From: Spirochaetota bacterium
Lineage (GTDB): Bacteria; Spirochaetota; Spirochaetia; Treponematales; Treponemataceae
NCBI GenBank assembly: GCA_023438065.1
Contig: JAEXRH010000012.1
Span: 744,001-808,000, forward strand
Direction of reading: 5' to 3'
DNA length: 64,000 nt
The notes under the pieces are model-generated. The model did not search any database. It was not told the DNA's origin and saw only the letters and a program-made list of their open reading frames with translations. This document shows, in pieces, positions 1-7,623 of the stretch (the stretch's first letter is position 1; each line of letters begins with the position of its first letter). A program made the translations under genes and the position numbers.

Positions 1-2531
1 CCGTTGCCGCCGGATACGATCGCGTCATCCCGCTTTTTAAAGTGCTTGGGAACGGAAACAAGCACAAGGTATCGCGTCACGAACAGTTTCTCGTCTGCGC
101 TAAAACTCCAGCGTTCAAGCAAGTGCTGGAACGCAAGGTTCTTCATTTGCTCTTGATCGGACTGGTTTAAATACCGTGAATCGATGCAGAGATTTTTACG
201 CATTTCGGTAAAGATACAGATAAAAAGTTCACGACGGGATCGCGCATCAAGTTCTGAAAGAATTCCGCCTTCAGAGAAATACTCGTCGTGTGCGCAATAG
301 TCTGTTAATCCCGAGTATCCGATAGACAATAGTCCTAACTGTTCAAGCGGCGGATTGTTATACCGCCAGCCCTTTCTGAGATCACGAAGGAGCCGGTATC
401 CAAGAACGAACTTGACGGCACGGTGAGCGTCGGCCGTCTTCAGTCCAAAAAGACGTGGATTCTGCAAAAACTCCCGTTTGATCTCAGGTTCATCCCTCTC
501 GAACCCGAGCGCGCGAAACACATGTTCCGCAAGGTCCTCTTCGGTAAGCGGTCGGTTTGCGGCCTGCAGGGCGGAGAGCAAGGCACTTCGTACCAAGACC
601 AGAAAGAGGAAGTCGTTAAAATGCCCGGATTGCAGGGCCGCGTCTTGTCGGTTATCCGTAAAGCCGAGCATCTTCCGGGGATCATAAGCGCCATCGGGAA
701 TCTCTTTGGAGAAGAGTTTTTGCAGAACGCTCAGAGTAATCATGGTCGTAGCCGAGGATCGCCCCTCACCGGAAAGGCCGGTCAGGCGGTTTATGTCCTT
801 TCCGCTCGTTTCGTGCACCATGCCGCACTTGGGACAGAATTTAACATGTCCGGGAAGGTACCAAAACGGCATGTCCCCTTTTCCTCCCTTCGCGTTCAGC
901 TGATAGCGAATCGGAACATCCTGTTCATGGGTCGACGAGACGCGTAAGGTTGCCGCCTTCCAGTCAAGCCAAAAATCGGGAAGGGTTTCGATATCGCCGG
1001 TAAACTCAAAGCCATCGCGAAGGGGAAGCATAAAACCAAAGAACTGTTCCATGCCTTTGGGTATGGGATCGCCGATATCCCGGGGCAGCCAACGATCTTC
1101 TATACGTTGAACCGGAAAATATTCTTGACCGCACTCGCGGCAAAAATAAGCGGTATAGAACCTGACATCCTCTGATTCCCTGCCGGGCGCATATCGCTGA
1201 GCGTCAAGACTGACAAGGCGCTTGCCTTCCTCTTCCAGCGTGCACATAACCTTTCCCGGACCGCTTATGAACTGATGGAGTTTGAAAGCAAAGGGCTTCC
1301 TGCCGTTAACATCGATAAGCGCATGCGCTTTCATCAGGAAAGAATGCAGCGTCTGCATTGCAAGCGAAACATCGACACCGGATTCCCTGGCAAGACGTTC
1401 CGACGCACTTTGAAGAGAAAGAGGCTGCGCGCGCTTTGGTTTTTCAAGACCTTCGGTTTCAATACCAAGAGTTCGCTCAACCCAAATCGCAAGCGGATCA
1501 GAACAGAAATCCTTCATGTCTTTCCATTCGCGAACGCCTTCACGAATACGATCGGCCAGAAGAGAAGTAATACCCGCCATGCTTGCGCGCGGATCGGTTA
1601 CCGGCTCAAGGGTTTCGCCAATGACGTTTCTCTGTGGAATTTCCATCCCGAATATGAGACTCGCCACGCGGGCCACTACGGCTTGTTTTTCCTCATCGGT
1701 CCCCGTGCTGGACATGGTGGCCGAAGTACCGACGCATACAAGATTGTCGGCTTTAAGCCTTTGGCGCAAACGTCGAACCAGCATGGAGACATCGGCGCCC
1801 TGACGCCCTCTGTACGTATGAAGTTCGTCGAGAACCAGGAACTCAAGTCCTATACAGTTATTTACGACGGCGGTATCGCGTTCCTGATAGCGAGTAAGGA
1901 GGAGCTCCAACATCATGAAGTTGGTAAGGAGTATATCAGGCGGATTTTCAGCTATCTTTTTTCTTGTGTCTGCGTCTTCCTGTCCGGTATACCTTTTGAC
2001 GGTAAAAGGCTTTTTGTCTTCTTCATAATCACAAAGAAACTTTTCGAGCTCCTCGAGCTGGCTGTTCGCCAGGGCATTCATCGGATAAATCACAATCGCC
2101 CGAGTCCGCCTGGTCGGATCCTTCTCGCGCGATTTGAGAATATGGTCAATAATCGGGATAAAAAACGAAAGGCTCTTGCCGGAACCCGTCCCGGTAGTAA
2201 CGACATAACCTTCCTTTCTCTGCGCGATGGCGATTGCCTCAAGCTGATGAGAGAACAAGGTCATAGTGCTCGCGCGGCCTTCGGGTTTTCCGATCATAAA
2301 AAGACGCTCACACGCGGGATGCAAAAGGCCGTCTTTACAGAGTTCAGGTATCGTCGCCGTTCGTTTATAGTTTGAGTTTAACTGAATCAGAGGATCGGGC
2401 CAGCATTTTCCTTTGTCATAGCCCTCATCGACGGCTTTTCGAATGTCTTCCGCGTGAATTCGCGTAAAACTGCGGGAAAAGCTTCCATAATCCCCAATTA
2501 CCGCGTCACGAAAGGAAAAAACATCATCCAT
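1..2531 (-). CDS. Large SF2 DEAD/DEAH helicase, defence-island type (C-terminus beyond window)
   Basis: The frame stays open from the ATG at 2531 to the left edge, about 843 codons, so the C-terminus is missing. Motif I (TTGTGSGKS, about residues 112-120), motif II as DELH (235-238) and SAT (270-272) mark a superfamily 2 ATP-dependent helicase. Two CxxC knuckles (FCRECGQ and FCPKCG) and a later FTDNRQDAALQSGHFNDF stretch are typical of very large helicases that often carry a DUF1998 region and sit in phage-defence islands; this is family knowledge. The upstream sequence has an AGAGG ribosome site and a TATAAT -10 box at 2573-2578, giving a leader of about 40 nt. Base composition is clearly more AT-rich than the core chromosome, which fits horizontal acquisition. 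The exact defence system cannot be named because its neighbours lie outside the window. Confidence 0.85.
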   Translation of the reverse strand, partial: MDDVFSFRDAVIGDYGSFSRSFTRIHAEDIRKAVDEGYDKGKCWPDPLIQLNSNYKRTATIPELCKDGLLHPACERLFMIGKPEGRASTMTLFSHQLEAIAIAQRKEGYVVTTGTGSGKSLSFFIPIIDHILKSREKDPTRRTRAIVIYPMNALANSQLEELEKFLCDYEEDKKPFTVKRYTGQEDADTRKKIAENPPDILLTNFMMLELLLTRYQERDTAVVNNCIGLEFLVLDELHTYRGRQGADVSMLVRRLRQRLKADNLVCVGTSATMSSTGTDEEKQAVVARVASLIFGMEIPQRNVIGETLEPVTDPRASMAGITSLLADRIREGVREWKDMKDFCSDPLAIWVERTLGIETEGLEKPKRAQPLSLQSASERLARESGVDVSLAMQTLHSFLMKAHALIDVNGRKPFAFKLHQFISGPGKVMCTLEEEGKRLVSLDAQRYAPGRESEDVRFYTAYFCRECGQEYFPVQRIEDRWLPRDIGDPIPKGMEQFFGFMLPLRDGFEFTGDIETLPDFWLDWKAATLRVSSTHEQDVPIRYQLNAKGGKGDMPFWYLPGHVKFCPKCGMVHETSGKDINRLTGLSGEGRSSATTMITLSVLQKLFSKEIPDGAYDPRKMLGFTDNRQDAALQSGHFNDFLFLVLVRSALLSALQAANRPLTEEDLAEHVFRALGFERDEPEIKREFLQNPRLFGLKTADAHRAVKFVLGYRLLRDLRKGWRYNNPPLEQLGLLSIGYSGLTDYCAHDEYFSEGGILSELDARSRRELFICIFTEMRKNLCIDSRYLNQSDQEQMKNLAFQHLLERWSFSADEKLFVTRYLVLVSVPKHFKKRDDAIVSGGN

Positions 2532-2654
2532 GATATATGCCTCTGGTTTTTATTGATAAATATTTCATAGCATTATATCACATATAGCGAGAAAGATACA
2601 AAAACCTCCAGTCTACTCCTGATCACCAACTAGCCGTCATAGGACGCTGAGCAG

Positions 2655-2683
2655 TTGAGTATACAGCACAATACAGTTATATT
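2655..2683 (+). promoter_or_regulatory. Near-leaderless promoter of SEC-C gene
   Basis: TTGAGT at 2655-2660, a 17-nt spacer and TATATT at 2678-2683. The ATG at 2691 is 7 nt past the -10 box and no Shine-Dalgarno precedes it, so the transcript should begin at or next to the start codon. Confidence 0.6.
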
Positions 2684-2690
2684 CGGCGTA

Positions 2691-3725
2691 ATGAAAGCCG
2701 GACGAAACGACCCGTGCCCCTGCGGCTCGGGCAAGAAATACAAGAACTGCTGCCTCGGGAAGAGCGGCTTCTCGAACGAGCCGACGGCGATGGAAATGCT
2801 CGGGACGCCGAACCTTGCGACAGACGCGCTTAACGACATGCGTCGCATCGCGGGCAATCGGGAGTTCAAATCGGAGGAGGAATTGCAAGCGTTTCTCGAC
2901 TCCTACATGGCGATCAGAAACAGCCAGCCGATCGCCGATTTCGCGGGACTTTCTCCCGAGGATATCCATATCATGTTCACCGACAGGCGAAAGGCCATCG
3001 AGCGGTTCGTAACGATTACGGGGCCTATATCGACGGAAGAAACGCAGGGCGTACCGGTACTTCGCGCCGCGATCTCGTTACTCCGCGAGCTTGAGCGTGG
3101 CCCGATCCGCATGACCGCGAGCGGATACCTCGCGCCGGAAGCAGCCGGCCGATGGTTCGACGAGGACTTCGCGCTCGAGGAATCACCGCGGGTGCGAGAG
3201 ATCATGAGGCCAAAATCGGAATCAGGCTATATCCCGCTCGTTCGTTTTCGCCTCTGCGTGTGCCTCGCGGGTTTCGCCGAAGCGAAATCGAAACAGCTTC
3301 GCATTACCGAGAAAGGCCGCGCGATCCTTGCGCGCGAGGACTGGCAAACGCTCTACCGCGGACTTTTCGCGGCCATGATCGATCTCTACAACGATACTGA
3401 AAATCCCGTGAACGACCGTATGATGGACGGCGCCGGGGAATGGACGCTCTTCGCGCTTCGACTAATTGCCAAAAGCGAAAACGACGCGATTGCCATGGAA
3501 GACCTCTGTACGGCGTACCGGTGCGCGTTCCCGCAAAATTTCGACGAGCTTGACGACGACGATCTTTCGTACTTCGTCTTCGCAGACGCGACCCTCCCTG
3601 CGCAGGAACTCGGTATCCTCGCGCAAAACCCGCTTCCCGAGCGAATTGAGGATTACGATGCTATCGAGCGTGAAACGGTTGCGAGGACGGCGTTCGGGAA
3701 ACAACACGTCGTGTGGAAAAAGTAA
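2691..3725 (+). CDS. SEC-C motif protein of unknown function
   Basis: A 344-residue protein that opens with a SEC-C zinc-binding motif (Cys 9, 11, 20 and 21 in NDPCPCGSGKKYKNCC), the module found at the SecA C-terminus and in YecA-type proteins. The remaining ~320 residues are an alpha-helical region I do not recognise. The start at 2691 is chosen because the methionine directly precedes the motif and a good promoter ends 7 nt before it; an earlier TTG in the same frame is itself the -35 box. It is followed after 10 nt by the next gene, so the two probably form an operon. As island cargo it may be a defence or stress accessory protein, but nothing in the sequence shows this. Confidence 0.8.
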   Translation: MKAGRNDPCPCGSGKKYKNCCLGKSGFSNEPTAMEMLGTPNLATDALNDMRRIAGNREFKSEEELQAFLDSYMAIRNSQPIADFAGLSPEDIHIMFTDRRKAIERFVTITGPISTEETQGVPVLRAAISLLRELERGPIRMTASGYLAPEAAGRWFDEDFALEESPRVREIMRPKSESGYIPLVRFRLCVCLAGFAEAKSKQLRITEKGRAILAREDWQTLYRGLFAAMIDLYNDTENPVNDRMMDGAGEWTLFALRLIAKSENDAIAMEDLCTAYRCAFPQNFDELDDDDLSYFVFADATLPAQELGILAQNPLPERIEDYDAIERETVARTAFGKQHVVWKK

Positions 3726-3735
3726 GGAGGAAACC

Positions 3736-4296
3736 ATGCGCTTTTCAGATGTATTGTCACCGTTTCGCGCGGTCCTGTTTATCCTGCAGCATGGTTTTTC
3801 CCGGAATTGGTATTGGAGCTTTTATTCAACCGCCGCAAAGAAACTGTATAAACCGTTTCGCTATTACAAGAACCATTTGCATGGATACCCCTGCCAATGG
3901 AGTTTCAAGGATTCCGCGTTTCCTGAAATCAACGAGTTATTCAAGGAGTGTTCCGAGGAAGACTGGAACGACCCGAGTAATGCGAAAACCTCCGATGCAG
4001 CCCGTAAAGCCTGGGATTGGGTATTGAGCGAGATCGAGTACGCGTTGCGGTTCGAGTACGATAACGAGACATTGGATTATGTCGAGATAGATAATCCCGA
4101 ATACGATAAAACGCATACCGATACCATCGACAGGCAACTCAAACGGGATTTTACGTTCGAGTCATGGCGGTCGGCGATGGACGACCCGCGATACGGAAAA
4201 ACGAAATATGACAAAACAACTTCAGAGTCGAATATGCGGAGGGCTCAGCGTGGATTTGAGTTGATGGGCAAGTACTGGATGAACTTGTGGGATTAA
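3736..4296 (+). CDS. Hypothetical protein, 186 aa, island cargo
   Basis: An AAGGAGG site lies 5 nt before the ATG, and the start is 10 nt after the SEC-C gene stop, so co-transcription is likely. The protein is rich in aromatic and charged residues (Trp, Tyr, Asp, Glu), with no signal peptide and no convincing membrane segment. I do not recognise a family. Its middle part repeatedly places Trp and Phe next to acidic residues (for example EEDWNDPS and KAWDWVLSEIEY), which may indicate a compact binding domain, but I infer no function. A strong terminator follows 16 nt after the stop. Base composition is AT-rich, like the rest of the island. Confidence 0.75.
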   Translation: MRFSDVLSPFRAVLFILQHGFSRNWYWSFYSTAAKKLYKPFRYYKNHLHGYPCQWSFKDSAFPEINELFKECSEEDWNDPSNAKTSDAARKAWDWVLSEIEYALRFEYDNETLDYVEIDNPEYDKTHTDTIDRQLKRDFTFESWRSAMDDPRYGKTKYDKTTSESNMRRAQRGFELMGKYWMNLWD

Positions 4297-4311
4297 GATA
4301 ACCGATTTTTT

Positions 4312-4347
4312 GCATCGTAACAATCTTTTTGTTACGATGCGGTTTTT
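4312..4347 (+). terminator. Intrinsic terminator of SEC-C operon
   Basis: A perfect 12-bp stem, GCATCGTAACAA / TTGTTACGATGC, with a 5-nt loop, followed by GG and five T. It closes the rightward operon. Confidence 0.9.
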
Positions 4348-4726
4348 ATGTTAGGAAAACACGAGGCTACGCGCACCAAACATACGCTTGCGAACCTTTA
4401 ACTGCGGAGTCCGTTGACATCCTTTTTCATGCCAAGCCAATTATACGTGCGATAGGGGCCATCGCTCAAGTTTTCCAATGGTCGGGAATCTGCGTCGATA
4501 ATTCTAACGCATTCAGCGCGGAATTCCCTGTTGGCTTGTTAGTCCAGCCTAAAGAATGGACAAGGATCTTGCGAACAATAATCGCCCCAGCGATATCGGC
4601 AAAGTCGGCAGGAGAAAACACGTTCCACTTGTCTCGAAAAAAGTATACTTTTCGAGACACTTTATGTAAGAAAAAACAGTTTAATCCGTTTAATCTAAAT
4701 GTCTTTAATGATTTCCCGGAATGTAC
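4348..4726. other. Gene-free AT-rich spacer in island
   Basis: About 380 bases between the rightward terminator and the end of the leftward regulator gene. I see no credible reading frame. The only notable structure is the inverted repeat at 4630-4659. Confidence 0.6.
4630..4659. repeat. Inverted repeat, 11-bp arms
   Basis: Perfect arms TGTCTCGAAAA (4630-4640) and TTTTCGAGACA (4649-4659) around a centre containing GTATAC. It could be an operator for a dimeric regulator or a hairpin at the end of the leftward transcript. No T-run of terminator length follows on the minus strand. Confidence 0.65.
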
Positions 4727-5389
4727 TCACTTCATCCCGTGCTGGTACAGCGTTCCCTCTCGAATCAGCTGGCTCGAATGTCGCAAGCCGAGTATCCTCA
4801 GCGCCTTTTTCCGCATCATCGTAACGGTCGCGGCCTTCACGTGCATCGTATCGGCGATTTCCTTGACTGAATTCCCCTGAATCGTATACCAAACGTAGAG
4901 TCGAAGCTTGGATGTCAGCTCGCAATACCGCAGGTCGGTCTCGCTGTCGCCGCAGGCCATCGCCTTTCGCATCGCCTCGGTCTTGTAACCGCACCGCTGC
5001 CGTACCGCGTCGCGCAGGCTCTTGAAGTCCTCCTCGGTATCGACATTCGCGTAGACCACGTCGGCACCCGACCGGTAGAAGCGCTTGCTCAGCCCGAGCG
5101 CGAGCGACCCGTACGCATATACGACAATATGCTCGCCCAGCAGCTTTTCGCGTAACGGTTTCATGAACTCCTCTACCGAAAGCCCGACTGTCCGCGCATT
5201 GACGACGACCGAATATATCGCGGGCCCCTCAGTATCGATGGAGGCGACGTCGGCGACGCGCTCGAACCGTTCGGAATCGAATATATCGCGGAAGGTCGCA
5301 AGAGACGAAAAGTAATCGTCATCGTCGAACCCCAGAAGGAGTATCCGAAAGCGTTCCGTACTCTTTTTCCCCGCAACCGTTCCCGTCAA
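4727..5389 (-). CDS. LuxR-type DNA-binding regulator with degenerate receiver-like N-terminus
   Basis: The C-terminal ~65 residues form a LuxR/sigma-4-type helix-turn-helix (VKEIADTMHVKAATVTMMRKKALRILGL). The N-terminal half begins RFRILLLGFDDDDYFSSLATFRDIF, like the first strand of a response regulator receiver, but I see no clear phospho-acceptor Asp and no Lys in the canonical spacing. It may therefore be a phosphorylation-independent regulator. I choose a TTG start at 5389, which has AAAGGAG 9 nt upstream and avoids overlap with the preceding gene; an ATG at 5428 would overlap that gene by 20 nt. It is the last gene of the leftward phage-like module and may control it. Confidence 0.65.
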   Translation of the reverse strand: MTGTVAGKKSTERFRILLLGFDDDDYFSSLATFRDIFDSERFERVADVASIDTEGPAIYSVVVNARTVGLSVEEFMKPLREKLLGEHIVVYAYGSLALGLSKRFYRSGADVVYANVDTEEDFKSLRDAVRQRCGYKTEAMRKAMACGDSETDLRYCELTSKLRLYVWYTIQGNSVKEIADTMHVKAATVTMMRKKALRILGLRHSSQLIREGTLYQHGMK

Positions 5390-5408
5390 CCCTCCCGTTC
5401 TCCTTTCT

Positions 5409-5888
5409 TCACAGCCCCTCGAAATCATTCACGAAATTGATCTCGAGCTGACCGGAGAAGTCCTTCTTCCCCTCAGCCTCGTCATCCCCGCGTATCCCGA
5501 ACGCCGCGCGCTCGATGTCGATCGATCCCTTGAGCCACTCCATCACGTTCGCCTGGCTAAGCTCCTCCGGGTCGAACCCGTCGAGTCGCTTCTCCACGAT
5601 CGCGAGCGCCTTCTCTGTAATCTTCCGGTAGGCCTTTTCCCGCTCCGCGAACTCCTTCTCACGCTCTGCCCGCCTGAGCGCGTCGAGATGCGTATCGTAC
5701 GAACCGCATCGCTTCACCCAGTCATACTTCGCCGACCACTTGCACCACACCCCGTACCGACTCGGCGGAATCCCGTTCGATTCGATCGCCTTCATGAAAC
5801 CGCGATCAGCCCCATAATCGCGATAGAGGCAAAACGCGTTCCACGCCTGATTGGTCTCGTCATCGCGCCGTCCCCACGCTTCAAGCAT
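5409..5888 (-). CDS. Phage terminase small-subunit-like protein
   Basis: About 159 residues. The N-terminal part has the layout of TerS-like phage proteins: an aromatic/helical segment (AWNAFCLYRDYGADRGFMKA), then a helix-turn-helix-like SRYGVWCKWSAKYDWVKRCGSYDTHLD segment. A long charged coiled coil follows (residues ~80-115), then a helical C-terminus. In phages such proteins recognise the pac or cos site before packaging. The ATG at 5888 follows GGAGG by about 8 nt; a TTG at 5909 is the alternative. No large terminase subunit or capsid gene is visible nearby, so it belongs to a remnant or a satellite element. The function is inferred from family resemblance only. Confidence 0.6.
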   Translation of the reverse strand: MLEAWGRRDDETNQAWNAFCLYRDYGADRGFMKAIESNGIPPSRYGVWCKWSAKYDWVKRCGSYDTHLDALRRAEREKEFAEREKAYRKITEKALAIVEKRLDGFDPEELSQANVMEWLKGSIDIERAAFGIRGDDEAEGKKDFSGQLEINFVNDFEGL

Positions 5889-6024
5889 GGCCTCTACCTC
5901 CACCCTCAAGAGCTCCGCGAATCGCGTCGCCTCAATACAACCTACGACGGATTCAGATCCGCTAAGTTACCCATTTCTTCGCAACACTCCCCGAAAAACC
6001 CGTAACTAATTCTATGCGAAGGTC

Positions 6025-6210
6025 TCACACCCGCTTTACAGTCTCTCCCATGCGGTTCGCGTACGTTACGCATTCCGCTTTTTCCACCGCGACCGGCATC
6101 CCGTCATGCATCGTGATCTCAACCGAAAAGCGCCCGAACCGCTTCGTCTCGAACATCCCGTCGAGCCACTCCGTCACCTCGCGCCGCACCGCCTGAGCCT
6201 GACTCATCAT
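6025..6210 (-). CDS. Small YezD/DUF2292-like protein
   Basis: A 61-residue product whose ATG overlaps the TGA of the upstream HTH gene (ATGA, 6207-6210), so translational coupling is likely. The segment RFGRFSVEITMHDGMPVAVEKAECVTY resembles the short beta-rich pattern of DUF2292/YezD proteins (FGSVxIxVxDGxxVxIExxEKxR), which have no established function. It sits in the leftward phage-like module. An overlapping, longer version starting at 6366 is rejected because it would run through the upstream gene in another frame. Confidence 0.55.
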   Translation of the reverse strand: MMSQAQAVRREVTEWLDGMFETKRFGRFSVEITMHDGMPVAVEKAECVTYANRMGETVKRV

Positions 6211-6422
6211 AGCGAACCTCCCGCACGCGTTGCCCCGTGCGTATTCCGCGCGAACCACGCCTCGAGATCCGATTTCCGGAACATCACGCGCCCCCCGATC
6301 TTCACGTACGGAAGCTCCCCGCTCTTGCACCGCCGGTACACGCTCATCCGCGAACAACCCAGACATTCCATGAGCATCGCCATGTTCACGAACGTCTCAA
6401 GCCCCGCATCGCCGCACTTCAA
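6207..6422 (-). CDS. AlpA/excisionase-like HTH protein
   Basis: A 71-residue protein made almost entirely of a MerR-like winged helix of the HTH_17/AlpA type: MAMLMECLGCSRMSVYRRC, then ELPYVKIGGRVMFRKSDLEAWF. Such proteins act as excisionases or as transcription activators in phages, satellites and integrative elements. The start is TTG at 6422, 7 nt after AAAGGAGG; no in-frame ATG lies before the HTH. It is the first gene read leftward from the att site, which is where an excisionase or element regulator is expected. No integrase is visible in the window. Confidence 0.75.
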   Translation of the reverse strand: MKCGDAGLETFVNMAMLMECLGCSRMSVYRRCKSGELPYVKIGGRVMFRKSDLEAWFARNTHGATRAGGSL

Positions 6423-6456
6423 CCATCCGCCTCCTTTATGACTCGCACTCAGTTAC

Positions 6457-7028
6457 AAGAAATACCACCAGTACGCGATCCCGTGTTTTACGATTTTCTC
6501 TACAAAAAACATGAGCTGATGCAGATTGTTAGATAACAACATGTACAACAGAGATTTGCTCTATAAATCGAAATACAACACCCTGCATCTCCGTATATCA
6601 GTAAATCTCATCCCGCGTGACGAGCACTTTTCAAAAAATACCATCACCTAGCGATCCCGTGTTAGTCGGTTTTTTCGACAATATCCATTCATTTGTTGAT
6701 TTTTTTCGACAGCAACACGAATACAAGCGGGCATCCACGCGACCGAAACGCAACGCCCCTCGCATTTATGAAAAGACACATACACATGAGATACACACGT
6801 TTTTTTTGGGAAACAAAAGAGTTGGCCATACTAGCTCGGGACCTAGTGAGGCCTTTTCGCAGATAAAAGCCAAAAATTGTCCATCCGCCCCACTAGCATT
6901 TACGAAAAAACCTCATACACACAGGTACACACTTTTTTTTATGCAACATCAGAGTCAGCCAAGCTAGCTCGAAACCTAGAAAAGGTCATTTTTCGGAAAA
7001 CCAGTGTTTGTCCTTCCGCCCCACTAGC
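6457..7028. repeat. Degenerate repeat array next to att site
   Basis: Two adjacent units of about 131-134 bp, 6764-6897 and 6898-7028, share order and landmarks: ATTTAYGAAAA, TACACAC followed by an 8-T run, CTAGCTCG-AACCTAG, and CCGCCCCACTAGC at the end. A shorter partial unit follows (about 7029-7110, with TACACAC). Further left, GCGATCCCGTGTT occurs exactly at 6475-6487 and 6651-6663 inside a longer similarity (AAATACCA...). The region has no credible reading frame and many short T-runs. It could hold integrase arm sites, replication iterons or a non-coding RNA; the sequence does not decide between these. Confidence 0.7.
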
Positions 7029-7340
7029 TGTCCGCGCTAACGGGCAAAAAGCTAGTACTTCGACGCACTAACGCTCCCCGGCTGTTTTCGTACACATCGT
7101 ACACACACGGCAAGATCGGAGAAACTCAATACATACAAGGCCTCGCACTCAAGCGTACTAGCATCGCAATACATATCGGGTGTTCGTAAATTCTGCACAA
7201 ACGTACACAAAAAAACATAGATTTAACTGAAATACCGTGTTACACTTTGTCATAAAGTGACAAGGTAAAACCTTGACACACAACAATTTATTGACCATTT
7301 TTGTGACGAGCTGTAAGGTACTGTTACGAGCGTTTTCGGC

Positions 7341-7391
7341 CTTGAGGTGCTAGTGGGGCGACCCATGGAAGTTCAAGTCTTCTTCGCCGCA
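7341..7391 (+). other. Att site: displaced 3' part of tRNA-Leu(GAG)
   Basis: From 7341 the sequence reads as a tRNA-Leu(GAG) 3' half: anticodon loop TTGAGGT (7342-7348), 3' anticodon strand GCTAG, long variable arm TGGG-GCGA-CCCA (7354-7365), T-arm GGAAG-TTCAAGT-CTTCT (7367-7383), acceptor strand TCGCCGC and discriminator A (7391). Upstream there is no matching 5' anticodon strand (CTAGC expected, CGGCC found), no D-arm and no GCGGCGA acceptor strand. The identity break exactly at the anticodon loop is the signature of integration by a tyrosine recombinase. The intact tRNA should lie at the other end of the element, left of this window. Confidence 0.85.
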
Positions 7392-7393
7392 AC

Positions 7394-7434
7394 AAAATCA
7401 AAGAACCCTGGTTTTTCCAGGGTTCTTTGATTTT
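7394..7434 (+). terminator. Intrinsic terminator, original tRNA-Leu terminator
   Basis: A perfect 18-bp stem with arms 7394-7411 and 7417-7434 around a five-T loop, starting 3 nt after the tRNA fragment. The descending arm ends in TTTT. Its position suggests it is the native terminator of the disrupted tRNA-Leu gene. Confidence 0.85.
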
Positions 7435-7623
7435 AAACCCGCATTGCCGTATCGTGATGCATGGAGAGAACGAGGCAGAAAGAAGGACGAAGGGCGTACG
7501 TCAACGCGCGGAGCCGCCGCGTATGCGGGTCGTTGCATTAGTCATGCCGTTCATTCCTTTTGATCCTTTTTTTGTTGCACGGGGTAACGTTCCGGTATAC
7601 GATTGATCAGGAATGTTTACCCC
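7435..7623. other. Spacer with chemoreceptor promoter
   Basis: No gene is seen. It holds a plausible promoter for the next gene: TTGTTG at 7572-7577, 18-nt spacer, TATACG at 7596-7601. Confidence 0.5.

Noticed and set aside
1275..2375. Plus-strand frame of 366 codons inside the helicase gene
   Set aside because: The minus strand gives a continuous helicase with motifs I, II and III; the plus-strand product has none.
6457..7028. CRISPR array
   Set aside because: The repeats are ~130 bp, degenerate and adjacent, without short constant repeats and unique spacers; no cas gene is present.
6617..7071. Short plus-strand frames in the repeat region
   Set aside because: They read through T-runs and degenerate repeats, lack ribosome sites and have no conserved features.
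7341..7391. Complete tRNA gene at the island end
   Set aside because: The 5' acceptor strand, D-arm and 5' anticodon strand are missing upstream, so it is only a 3' fragment.
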